Assembly (NCBI GenBank): GCA_034770075.1
Contig: CM068386.1
Span: 41,329,990-41,393,989 of the forward strand
DNA: 64,000 nucleotides
From: Aralia elata
Taxonomy: Eukaryota > Streptophyta > Magnoliopsida > Apiales > Araliaceae
Reading direction: 5' to 3'
Of the stretch, positions 23,203 to 35,022 are shown in pieces. Under the pieces are notes generated by a model. It had not been told where the DNA came from and searched no databases. It saw nothing but the letters and a program-made list of their open reading frames with translations. The translations under genes and the position numbers were made by a program. Each line of letters begins with the position of its first letter. Positions within the stretch are counted from its first letter, which is position 1.

Positions 23203-26200
23203 ATCTCCCACTTGCACTAGAGCCAATCACTCCTGTAATCTAATACCCCATGGAACTAGTGTGAACATCTTCATGCTTTCTGCTTGATTTGGTTGTGACA
23301 AAGCCTTAGTCAGTGGATCTGCAATATTGATCATCTGTTGGCACTCTGCATGATGTGTACATCTCCTCTACCAATGATTTTCACGGATGAGATGGTACCT
23401 CCTAAGTATATGGCTTGGATCGTTGGTGAGCTCTAGGTTCCGCTTAGCCAGATGCAATGGCTTCCATCATTATCTCTAGTATAGCTCAACTGGTCATTCA
23501 ACAATGGTTGGAACGACACCAAGTTCTAGTGACGAACTTTTTTAATTCCATACAACCTCCTTGGACCGCACTCAGATAGCAGCAATATACTCAGCCTTTT
23601 ATTGTTAGACTCGGCTACTGTCTCTTGCTTCGAAACTTTTCCAGCTAACTAGCCACCACCGTTAAGGCAAAACACAAAACCTGATTGAGTACGTATATAG
23701 TCACCATATCAGTTGGGTAAATAGCATCTGTGTAACCTTTTACTGCCAGTTCGTCTTCACCTCCATATACCAAGAATGAATCCTTAGTCATTTTCATGTA
23801 CTTGAGGGATATTCTTGATCTGCTTGTCCAAGAGACCTTCACCTGGATCTCGACTGGTATCTTGGCTCGTCATTTTGCTCAAAGCATACGAGACATGTCC
23901 GGACGAGTACATATCATTGCATACATGATTAGATCCAATTTGCCGAAGCATAAGGGCATCTTTCCTTATACGCATCCTCATCATCTTGTGATTTAGGACA
24001 TTGGGGCCCTTAGAGATCTTTACACCAGGAGAAATGGGTAAGTATCCTCTTTTTTGTCTCTTGCATGCTGAACCCGTGTCAGTACTTTATCAATATATGT
24101 ACTTTTTTGAACTTTAGGTCCGAGCATTTTTCTCGATCTATCTACGATAGATCTTGATACCTAAAATGTAAGGTGCATCGCCCAAATCTTTCATGGAGAA
24201 ACATTATTTCTGAGCCATTGTTTTTATAGCCTGTAAGGAAGGAATGTCGTATTCCCTATAATTAATATGTCGTCAATATATTAATACCAGGACTACAATG
24301 TGACTCCCACTAACCTTCTTATATACACAAGGTTCTTCTTCATTTTTTATAAAGCCAAACATTTTTGACTGCTTCCATCCAAAATGAAGAATTCCAACTC
24401 CGATGAGGCTTGCTTTCAATCCATAAATTGGATCGCTGCAGTCTTACATAACCTTTCCAGCATCCTGTGGAAGTGAACACACAACACACAACACAACACC
24501 ACACACAACACACACACCCCCCCCCCCCCCCCCCGCCCCCCCCCCCCCCCCCCCACCCCCCCCCCCCCCCCACCAAAAACAAACCACAAAAAACCCCCCC
24601 CCCCCCCCCCCCCCCCCCACACACACAAAAAAAAAAGACCCCCCCCAAAAAAAAAAAAAAAAAAAGAGCAAAAAAAAAACTGAAAAAACCCTCAGTGTTT
24701 GTGTCATATAGCACATCCTCAAAGGAAGATTTCCGTTAAGGAAAGTAGTTTTGACAGTCATCTGCCAGATTTCGTAATCATTCCCTACCAAGGCTGCAAT
24801 AGCATGTTAAGATCCTGATGGATTTAAACCATTGCCACTGTAATAGGAAGGGTTCATCATAGTCAACACCTTGAACTTGTTTGGAAAACCTTTTGCTACC
24901 AGTCGGCCCTTTATAGGTTTGTACTTTTACCATCCATGTCGGTTTTCTTCTTGGAAAACCCATTTTGCACCCGATTGGTTTTTACCCTTCGGGCTGGATC
25001 AACCAGAAAGTCCATACTTGGTTTGTTTATTCATGGGAGTCCATCTCAGATTTCATGCTTCAAGCCATCTCTCAGAATCTGGTCCATTCATAGCTTCTTG
25101 GTAGGAAGCAGGCCCATCCTGATCTTATGAGCAGCACATCGCCGTTTTGAGTCACAAGAAATCCTTATATTCTCTCGGGCTCTTGGCGTGTCCTACCCGA
25201 TCTGACGAATGCCTTGTGTAATTTGAGCAGGTTCACTTTCCACAACTCTTGTGGGTCCCTGTCAGTTCCCAACTCAAAGTTTCAATGATATTTTGGTTCT
25301 CGGAATTTCTTCGAGTTCTACTTTCCTCCCACTGTTTCCTTTAGAGGACAAATTCTCTTTCTAGAAAATACCAGTTCGAGCAACAAACACTTTATGGTTG
25401 TCGTTCTCAGAAGGTTTGATGAGAAATAATACCCTTTTGTTTTCCTTAAGGGTATCCCATAAAATTACATTTCTCAGATTTGGGTCCGAGTGCTTATCAG
25501 AAGCCTAGGCGTTTAACAAAACGCCTCGCAACCCCAAAATCTTCATGAAAGACAAACTATGACGTTTGTCCAGTTATCCTACATCTCCAAATTGGGTGTA
25601 TTTTGAACTCTGGTTTGTGTCAGCGAACACGGTTAAGTGTGAATGCAGTTGTCTTAAGGCTGACCCCAAAGCTTATTGGACAAGTTGCATAATCTCATAT
25701 TGATCGTACCATGGCCAACAAGGGTGCGATTTCTCGAACTCTCAGACCAGGTTACCTGATTCCATTTGTTTTGGTGTTCAGGTGGAGTGAGCTGTGATAT
25801 AATACCACACTCCTTCTTAGAAATGTGTTGTCTCATCAAAGTCTTAGTTTAAGTATTCAATCCTCCATCGATCAGATCGAAGGGCTTTTATGCTTTTGCC
25901 AACATTGGTTTTGAAACTTCATTCTTGAATTCCTTGAACTTTAAAGGAATTCAGGATTGAATTTGTGGTCTCATAAGATAATCAAATAATTCCATATACT
26001 ACTGAAGTCGTCAGTAAATGTAATGAAGTAATAGAACTACCTCTTGCTAACGAACTCATGGGTCCACATACACACTATGTATAGTCCCAATACATCGCTA
26101 GTCCAGTTCACGTATGACCAGTGAAAGGGGCTTTAGTATCTTGTCTATAAAACAAGACTCGCATTTCTCATAGGATCAAAATCACATATGAATCCCAAAA

Positions 26201-27613
26201 CCCAGTATCTTTAATGGAGTTTGGATACTGCGTTTCTCATTTATATGGCCTAACGACAGTGCCAGTGATATGTCGGTTTGTATCATTTGATTTAAATCGT
26301 TTTGTCTTTATGTTAAGTAGATAGGCATTTCAAAATCAAGAATATTAAAGACCATGTTAAAAACCAATTGTGCAACACACATAACATTTTTCATTTACGT
26401 TAAAACGATCAACTGTCTTGTTCTTTATTAAAAATGAAAAACCTTTTCTTGTGTCCATAACAGAAAGAAATACTGTTTTTGCTCATAGCAGGCACATAAT
26501 CACAAATCCTCTAATTCTATACTAAGCCCATGTGGGCAATATGATAATGATAAGTCCCTATGTGGACTAGTGCTACAACTTTCTTGCTCCATTCCCAACT
26601 CGTAGGTCAAATCAATTCTCCATTTTTACCAAAGTCCTACTCATTCGGAGTTCCTGCACATTAACACAAATGTGGAGAGAACACATCCAGTATTCCCAAT
26701 ATACCCTATCGGATGTAGAAGTTTAGACAAATTGACTTCTATAACATAGAAGTACTGAATCAGAAGTCACACTTCCTTTCTTTTTCTTCAGCTCTTCCAA
26801 ATAAGCATGACAATTCCTCTTCCAGTGTCCAGGTTTTCCACAGAAGTGACAATCACCTTCTTTAGCCACCCCACCTGTAGGCTTTAAAGCCCGTTTGTTT
26901 TTGAAATTGGGTTTGGCACCAGATTTAGATCTTATCTTTTTCTTGCCTTTCCCTTTTCCCTTAGCATTCCCCTTTTGCACCATCATTATGGGATCGGGTC
27001 CTGCCTTTTTCATGTTGTTCTCGGCAGTTCTTAACATGCTCAACAACTCAGTAAGTGGTTTCTCAATTTCATTCATGAGATAATTCATAACAAATTGAGA
27101 GTAGCTGTTGTTCAAAGATTGCAAAACAAGATCAGTTTGGGCTTCCTGAGTAATTGGAAAACCCAACCTATCAAGGTACTCAATATACCCAATCATTTTC
27201 AGAACATGTGGACCAACTGGATCACGATCACCCATCTTGCAGTGATACAATGCTTTGCTTGTATCATACCTCTCCTGTCGAGCATGCCCTTCGAACAATT
27301 TCTTGAGATGCTCGATCATCTCATAAGCATCCATTAACTCATGTTGCTTCTGAAGCTCAGAGTTCATAGTTGCTAGCATGAGACAACTCACGTCCAGAGC
27401 ATCATCTTGATGCTTCTTGTAAGCATTATGCTCTGCACGTGGTGCAGTGTTAGCTGGTGCTGCAGGAATGGGCCCATCAAGGACATATAGCTTGCGCTCT
27501 TGTTTGAGGACAATCCTCAAGTTCCTATGCCAGTCTAGGAAATTAATTCCACTCAGTTTTTCCTTCTCAAGGACTGATCGTAGTGAAAGACTATTTGTGT
27601 TGTTGTTTGCCAT
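23203..27613 (-). pseudogene. gag-pol: Copia gag-pol, copy A (multiply frameshifted)
   Basis: Gag (26723-27613) is open for about 290 codons from MANNNTNSLSLRSVLEKEK through the CHFCGKPGHWKRNC zinc knuckle, then the frame breaks. Protease, integrase, RT and RNase H follow only as scattered fragments down to about 23205 because of frequent extra bases. A 200-base low-complexity block at about 24476-24684 splits RT. The stop codon found in copy B integrase (TAA before DFDDLL) is also present, at about 25850. Use copy B for the protein. Confidence 0.82.
24476..24684. repeat. Low-complexity CA / poly-C / poly-A block inside Copia RT, copy A only
   Basis: ACACAACACAACACC-type sequence, then almost pure C from 24518 to 24618, then CACACA and long A runs. 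In copy B the same place (about 50302) reads GGAGTGAAAAAACCC with nothing inserted. The translated glycine/cysteine- or proline-rich frames here are not genes. This is probably a sequencing or consensus artefact. Confidence 0.85.
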
Positions 27614-29094
27614 TGATATCTACAATTTATAAGTGCAAAAATAATAAGTCAAATTGCAGAGTTTTTTGATATTATGAAATTGATAATAGTACATTCAAAA
27701 TATACCTCCCACTATTTTATTCAAATTAATAGCCCTCACCATTAATTCGGAAAGCATTTTGTTATTTAAATCTTTCTAGTGAGCCAAGATCCATATTTCA
27801 TTATGCCTTAAGTTAGCTTTGGCTATTCTCTCAAAACATAATTATTTAGGTAGACAACCCTTTGTCAATTATATCGTATAACTCTTAGATAGTTTGGTGA
27901 ACAACATTTGTTCTAAGTCCATCTAATGGTATCTACCAAACTTTATGCCTCTAAGTCCACAATCCTATTGAGATAACTTAGTTAAGTCAGGCCCAATGAT
28001 TTTAACAATTTGGATATCACAATTATCCTATCGCATCTTACCAAGATAAATAGGGTACTTTGCTTTGGCAAACCTACATCCATCGATCAAGGTCTTGATG
28101 AGTGTTATTCATTGGAAGGCATCTGATTTAGACTTAATAATTTTATGAGGGATTTTATTAATTAATTTAGATCTCACCAATTTTTAATCTCATTAAGCAT
28201 GCACATTATTTATCATATCATATCGTATACAAGCATAAATAAAGTGCAAAATTAAATGTGTCACAGTTATGGCCCAACCCTATGTCAATCTTCTCAAGCT
28301 AATGAAAAGATTGAAGGTCAGTCTAAGGTGATAAAAAAAACTTCAAAATAGTAGCTTCCTCGTGTATGTGTCTCCTCTCCATCATCATCTTGTCATCTTA
28401 ATAGGTTACATTTGTACATTACATGTGATAAAGAAACCTCGAGTTACATTCGAGGGGATTTAGATGAGAAAAGAATATTACATTAGACTTTATAGAGAGG
28501 CACGACATGCAAGCCGTATTTCAAAAACTAAAACCACTAACCTATGGGTTAAAAGGGCCATAACTGTGCACCATGCATATCACAATAAGCACATAACACA
28601 ATTTTATATAATAAAAAATATCGAATATTAGGGTTACGACCATCATGCGCTACGACGGGGGGTCTAAGGGGGGTTTCCCCCCTGGCGGGGTCGGGGGCAG
28701 CGCCCCCGGAAAATTTTTTTGAACTACAATCTGTATTGCAGAATTTTTCCACACGAATTTATGAAACAATTCCAGATTCGTATACAAACCACCAAAACAC
28801 ACATAATAACAATACATTCAGAACATATCATATATGTCCAGCTTAGGTTAATCATATTAAACCGAATCATGTTTCTAATCCAATTAGAACAGTAGTTGTA
28901 TTGTTATTCCACCTTCTAGGATACGATTAATAAAACATCTTATACATGCATATATATTACTGTTTTTCCAGAACTCGCATACATGCAGAATAGGGTATAT
29001 TCAATTTTCAGATCGGTAAACATGCATCATCAAATATCATATATATATCGAATACAATTAAAACACGTAATCTGAATTAATCGTTTCGCAAGTA
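27614..29094 (-). other. Copia leader, copy A, with two GC hairpins
   Basis: About 1.5 kb untranslated leader between PBS and gag. It is AT-rich except for 28651-28710, where GGGGGG-TTT-CCCCCC (28668-28682) and CGGGGGC-AGC-GCCCCCG (28692-28708) form two perfect hairpins. It matches copy B apart from a few substitutions and an 11-base difference near 28362. Confidence 0.65.
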
Positions 29095-29106
29095 GCTCTG
29101 ATACCA
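29095..29106 (-). other. Copia primer binding site, copy A
   Basis: Minus strand TGGTATCAGAGC, one base inside the 5' LTR. This is the standard complement of the initiator Met-tRNA 3' end used by most plant Copia elements. Confidence 0.92.
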
Positions 29107-29107
29107 C

Positions 29108-30655
29108 TGTAGGGTTTCCGACATATAAAGGCAGCGGAATTTAAAAATTTTTTAAACTATTTCAAAACCCTAAAACAGGATCCATGCGAAAAACAAATTA
29201 ATTCAGAGGTTTAGATTTGTTTTACCGATTATCCGAGCTTGAATGCAACGATGAAATTCTGGAACGACTTCGAATCTCCAATGCAATCCAACGGAACTGC
29301 GTCTCTACGGTATCCACACAAACGTTCCACAAATCGTCACACGATCTACAACAAAGAGAACTCCGGTACTAGCCGCCAAGATCTGGATTTTCTCAAGTGT
29401 TGCTCTCAATTCTCTTTTCTAAAACGGCTAGGGTTTTCTATTTTGTTTCACGTAAACAAGACTGCTGATATATCTGATATATATAGAGTCCAAAAAGGTT
29501 AAGCAAAACCCTAATCCTATTAGAAAAGTAAAATCCGAATTTATATATATATTATATTTTAATTAAGTCTTACTTAATTAATATACATATATATACAAAT
29601 TATCTTGTTAATTTAAATTCGTAATTTAAATACTATCAATCATATTGATATATTTAAATCCTTACAATTTAAATTAATTCTCTTTTAATTACGTTCTAAG
29701 TGTGTGACCCTATAGGTTATTATTATATTGGCAATAATTTTAAAATCATATTATAAAATTATAAACAGTGAGTGGCATCTAGTAATGCATCACTGCTACC
29801 CAAATAATAATAAGATCGATGATTCGATGCAACCTTTTCGTGACCAATGTTTCAATGTAATTTAATCCTTTTAACCTTGACATCCTAGATTAAACTCGAG
29901 CCATGGAATGTGTCATACTCTTCATAATTTAATCTGAGTTTTCTTGATCAATGAGTAGACTATATGAAACAAATCACTATTTGAGCATGGCCATGCATTT
30001 CATAGTCCTACTCAATCAAGAGGCCTATGGATATCACCCCTAATATATAGGAGGGTTAAATTCCATCTAGATCACTCATATTCCTCACACGATTCATGAT
30101 GTACCCAATAATCACCTTTATTGTCCACCCTATTAAAGGTGACCTTTGATGATATCAAAGTACATAAATTCTCGTATAGTAATATAGTGATTTCAGGTCG
30201 GAGGACCATTACATCATTGTCACTATGAGAATTGCTTATGACACTTTGCATAATGCTCCACGTAGAATTCTCATGATGGGTCTGTCCAGTACATTGTTCT
30301 CTAACATGTACCTATGCATTGACTTAATATCTCATATATTAATGACCAATGAGATTTGGCCATCAGTCAATCCACATACTAGTCTCAATGTATCATTGTT
30401 GTCCCATTCTCAATGATACTCGACTAGGGACATTTAAGAGTAATGATACTTATTGTAATTATATAATCTCATGTTCAAGTCACATACTTGAAGCTATATA
30501 ATTTGTATCATTATTCTAAGGACTTTTATTATGTTAACATTTATATAACACAGTAAATGAAAGCATAATAAAATAATTCATTTATTCAATCAAATATCAA
30601 AAGAAATGTTAAGCAATTACATTAAATAATTGGCTCTAGGGCATAAACTCTAACA
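29108..30655 (-). repeat. Copia 5' LTR, copy A
   Basis: 1,548 bp, free of the insertion noise seen further left. Compared with the copy B 5' LTR (54609-56158) it shows roughly a dozen transitions in the first 330 bases, a real allelic or paralogous difference. Ends CTCTAACA followed by ATATG. Confidence 0.88.
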
Positions 30656-31120
30656 ATATGTTCATCATGTATGAAAGGCTGATCACCTTCATTACCTTAA
30701 GGTTTAGTTAAATTGGTTCATGGTCATTATTGACACCCTGTATTATTGAATTCAGTCATTCAATCATTGAAATTTTGATTCATGCTCTTTCACAATTATT
30801 ATATTGTTGAAAAATTCTAAAGCTTATTCATTCTTTCAATCATGATATATCTTTATTGTATTTAAACTTGCTGAGCAAAGTAGTTACTCACTGTAACGAA
30901 TGCAAATTTTTGTGACTGAATAAAAATATTTATTGAGTTATATAAATATTTTTATTAATTTATTAAGTTTTGTGGAATGGGTATATGTTACGTTTAATAA
31001 TGTTAAATATTAATTTGAGTATGATTTGTTATTCTAATTTAATTTAATGATTAAATTAGATGATGAAGAGATTTATTTAAATAAATGATTTATTTGAATA
31101 AAAGAATTTATTTGGTATTA
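30656..31120. other. Right flank of Copia up to the gap, copy A
   Basis: AT-rich, no gene. Appears identical to 56159-56623. The first 100 bases resemble 58710-58810 in the LTR of the downstream chromovirus (AAAGGCTGATC..., GGTTCATGGTC/GGTCCATAGTC), so this is probably an old Gypsy LTR split by the Copia insertion. Confidence 0.55.
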
Positions 31121-31220
31121 NNNNNNNNNNNNNNNNNNNNNNNNNNNNNNNNNNNNNNNNNNNNNNNNNNNNNNNNNNNNNNNNNNNNNNNNNNNNNNNN
31201 NNNNNNNNNNNNNNNNNNNN
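31121..31220. other. Assembly gap, exactly 100 N
   Basis: One hundred N, a common placeholder for a scaffold join of unknown size. Sequence on the right restarts at a point equivalent to 5069. Confidence 0.98.
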
Positions 31221-31860
31221 ATTGGTCGACTCGTCTGGCACCGGGTCTGCGTTTTCCGAATGGTCGCCTCGTACTGTATCAGGTTCTCGTCTCTCGTCTC
31301 CCGATTGGTCGACTCGTCTGCACGGGTTCTCGTTTCCGGTTGATCGTCTCTCGGCACCGGGTCACGTTTCTCCCATAAATACGAAAACACAATCGGAAAA
31401 GGGTCTCGATTCCGGTTGATCGTCTTCGTCGGCACCCGGGTCTCGTCTCCGTTTGATCGTCTCCTCAGCACCCGGGGTCTCATCTCCGGTGGGTTGTCTT
31501 GTCTGTATCGGTTCTCGGTCTCCGACTACAGTCAACTCAATCTGTATCGTTCCTCGTCTCCGATTGGTCGACTCGTTTGGGGGCACCGGGTCTCGTTTCC
31601 CGTTTATCGTCTCGTCGGCACCAGACAGGTCTCGTCTCCGGTTTTATCGTCTTCTTTGGCACAACAAGCTCATCGACTCCGGTTGATCGTCTTGTTGCCA
31701 CCATAGGGTCTCATTTCTGGTTGATCGTCTCGTCAGGCATCGGGTCTCGTTTCCCGGCGAAATCGTCTCGTCGGCACCCAATAGGTCTCATCTCCCGGTC
31801 GATCGTCTCGTCGGGCACCAAACGGGTCTCTGTTTTCGGTTGATCGTCTTCTCGTAAATC
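31221..31860. repeat. 35-bp minisatellite, copy B (error-rich)
   Basis: Same units as 5069-5620 but with many 1-4 base additions (for example CACCCGGGG for CACCGGG) and a foreign-looking TCTCCCATAAATACGAAAACACAA patch at about 31370. Frames crossing it or the N run are not genes. Confidence 0.85.
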
Positions 31861-32843
31861 ACCACGCTCCTAGCCAGGTCTCGCCCCGATAAATCGATTC
31901 GTACGTGTTCCGCCCCCGATTGGTCGAAATCTCGTATTTTAATTCTCACATACCAAGTCAAAGAGATTTAAAATTTATCAATTTTGGCAAAGGAGAAAAA
32001 AGGAAAAAGCACGCGTACCCGATCCGCATATTGATCTGCGGCCCAGCCGCAAATTGATCTGCGACCAGCCCGACAAGATTGATCTAGGGCGGCCAAGATC
32101 GTGCTTTTTTAAAAAAAACCCCATGTTCACCCCCTTCCCAGATCTGTCGGTTTTCCCACCCTATGCCCCACTGTTGCTGTTTTTTCGCAATTTTTCACCT
32201 CTCAAACGTCCCTTTTGCCGAATTTTTCAAACCTTTCTCAGCAAAACGAACCGCTCTGGTTTAGATCGATCTACCAACGCTGTAAGAAAGGTAATATCTT
32301 ATTTTGACCGATTGTTTTCTTATCTCGTCAATGTTTCAGCTATAACATTTGCTATTTTGGGGGGGGGGGGGGGGGGGAATGCTTTAGAAGATAGAAATAT
32401 AATGCCTCTGAAATTGCTATGCCATGTGCCTTTGCATGTATATGTTATGTGCTCAACTGTGCGAGTCATTATTCTATGGTCATCGATGCGGGTCATACAT
32501 ACTTGTCATTTTTTGAAAGAAAGCATAGCACTATGGTCATTTTAAATGTCGTAATTAACCATATAAAATGCAATATTTGATCTGTTGTGGTTTGGGGTTA
32601 ATTGAAACAACATGCCTGGCTGTGCATGGGATGCTCATTTTATATAGACCGAAACTCTGCCGAAATATTTTCGAAAAAACTGGAGTTCCCACTAACATCT
32701 AATTCCATGCATATATAGTAAACCATGCATCATGCTGCATTAATTCCTATGATAAAGATCAGGCAGATAAAATGTTTGTGACCACAATTCGAAATATAAT
32801 GGTACCTCTCCCCCACCTCCCTTTGATTGTGTCGTTCTAGCCT
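31861..32843. other. Upstream region of antisense PMD gene, copy B, with 19-G run
   Basis: Equivalent to 5600-6484. The palindrome copies near 32025-32095 are degraded by extra bases. A run of 19 G at 32359-32377 replaces a single G in copy A (about 6054). No gene. Confidence 0.6.
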
Positions 32844-34809
32844 ATGGATCCTGACACTCCCAGCAGCTCCACTACACCTCGTGCCTCGGGTGTTCGCCGT
32901 CGTAAGGGCTGTACCTGCCCCGGTTTTGACTCGGACTCGCCAGGCTCGTCGACTGGCGGAGGCTGTTGTCCGACCTGATCATCCTGAGGTTGACGAGGCC
33001 TTTCTTCCGGATATTGAGGTAGAGGGGGTCGTCCTCCAGCACACCAGCTTCCTCTACTCACCGCGTTCTACCCGGTGCCTCTGTTCAGGTGCTGATCTAT
33101 TGGGTCGAGATCTCAGTCGTCACCCCTTAACATTTCTTGTCGCTAATGAGGTATACTCATTACTCCTCTGAATTCATTCCCCATCTCTGTTCGTACCTGG
33201 ACTGATCCATTAGTGATTGCCACAGGTGCCCGAGTTCACTCAGCCGAGGGGCAACTGGTTTAACATCTATTCCCTCTACACAGCACTGCCACGCCGATTA
33301 CCGCATGGTGGTGGACTCCTGGGGTTTTCCATTCTTTCTTCACCATCATTCCCCGTCAGTGCCCATGGGGTTATATGAGGGCTTTGTCTGAGCGATGGTT
33401 CCACCAGACCCAGTCCCTTCATCTTTTGGATTGCGAGGTTGTGCTGACTCCTTGGGATTGGAGGTACATTACCGGCATCGAGTTCACCGGAGTCCGTGTT
33501 CCCCTAGATTCTCGATATTACTCCAGCGGAGGTCACGATCTTTATTGGGTTTCGCTGCCGAGGACCGGGTCTTCAAGGCCCGCAGCATTCGGTCCGGAGC
33601 ATTGGCTGTTGACGCTGTCGAAGGTATCTATGCAAGGCCCCTCCCTGCAGACCGAGCTACTCGTGACATTCTACTCCGGCGTCTGTTCCTGACTATTATG
33701 AGGAGTTGTTTCCTAGGGAATAACTCTTCTACCATTCATTTCAGCGTTGTCGGAGCCATCAGGGATATGGATCGGATCGGTGATTATGACTGGGGGTCCT
33801 TCACTTTCGCCTATTTCCTCCATGGTCTCCGTCTTTGCTCAGAGGGACAAATAGACGCTTGGCTTGGGTTTTACCCCCTTTCTGCTAGTAAGCCTTCTTT
33901 TCTCACTGCACTTCCTATCATTTCATTTCCTTTCTTTGCATCTGCCGGTTACTCATGTCGTTTCTTGTCTCTGTTCACAGTTCTAGGCGTACGAGCGACT
34001 CCCATGCCTGAGGCCTGTCACGACTCTCGGTCTGGATACCTATCCCAGGGGTCGGCGGTGGCACCACAGTAACTTTAGAGGAGGTTCCGGTGTCTGGCAG
34101 CTTCGCCCACTGCCATATTCAGTTGGAGTTGATCACTGCCGTTGAGGTCGTCTGGACTGCTTATCTTTATGAGCATCTGACTGTGGGGTTTACAGACGAA
34201 TATCCCTCCGGCCCAGAGTTCGTACTTTCCACCCGCTGCCTTACTTTGCAGAGTGTTGGAGGATGGGTGATGTCTTTGGGAGAGCGCGCATTCAGATGCG
34301 TAACTGGAGAGATCTGTATTCCGCACTCCCTCCCCTTCACTACATCCTGCCGATGGACTCTCAGCCCTCAGAGATTATGCTGGAAGGGAGAGGATGGCCT
34401 GACACTTTATTCAGGTCCCAGCACGAGTGAGGCTTTCCGTACCTGGTGGGTGCCCCGCACTATCGGTCCTCAGACTCGGGCCATATTTTTCCTTGGAGAT
34501 ATGGTCTCTGGATCGGTGATGATGACTGATTGGGCTACCTGTGTTCGGGCTCCTACCCATGCTGAGCAGATTGTTACTCTGACCCGCCAGGTGGACCAGC
34601 TATCCCTATATCTTCGGGTGTTAGGCCGGACCCCAGAGGATGCTTATGCGTATGATCTTGACAGTGCGGGTTTTGATGCAGGCCCGAGCTCATCTGATGC
34701 CCCAGTGCACCCATATATCCCAGATATTAACTTCGGGGCTTCGACTTTGACTTCTACTCCGGAGGATCAGTTTGAGAACCCCGACTTCATAGACGATATT
34801 ACTTTTTGA
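32844..34809 (+). pseudogene. Antisense PMD gene, copy B (frameshifted by extra bases)
   Basis: Second version of 6485-8443. Exon boundaries are conserved (donor GAG|GTATAC near 33151, acceptor CACAG near 33225, second donor CTA|GTAAGC near 33888). Extra bases at about 32905, 33026, 33289, 33327, 33510, 33534 and 33877 and a few near 34071 and 34385 interrupt the frame, and one base is missing near 33090. A few substitutions relative to copy A occur at 34150-34410. The final 140 codons are identical to copy A. Best regarded as the same gene read with errors. Confidence 0.7.
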
Positions 34810-35022
34810 GTAGATCTTGATAGGATAGGGCTTTTTGTACTTGAACCTGTTCAATTTCTTTTTCCATTTCATGCACTATGTATTGAACTCCTTTATTCAT
34901 TTATGCACATTTTTATCATTATGACAATTCAAATTGCCCTATTATGAACTGTATGATGCATGCTTTTTATTCATGGATAGATAATGACCCCTGCACAGTC
35001 TTTTTGATACTATTTTTCACAG

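Larger units (their letters stand above)
21610..30655 (-). mobile_element. Ty1/Copia LTR retrotransposon, copy A
   Basis: LTRs 21610-23202 and 29108-30655 with ends TGTTAGAGTT...CCCTACA in element sense. The right flank is ATATG (30656-30660) and the left is TTATG (21605-21609), the expected ATATG with one error. Gag-pol is on the minus strand and PBS and PPT are in place. The region 21.6-26.7 kb is damaged by extra bases, while 26.8-30.7 kb is clean. This is the same insertion as 47562-56158. Confidence 0.88.

Noticed and set aside
24340..24791. Glycine-, cysteine- and proline-rich frames
   Set aside because: Translation of a poly-C/poly-A artefact absent from the other version.
31085..31483. 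Frames crossing the N run
   Set aside because: Half of each is translated from unknown bases.
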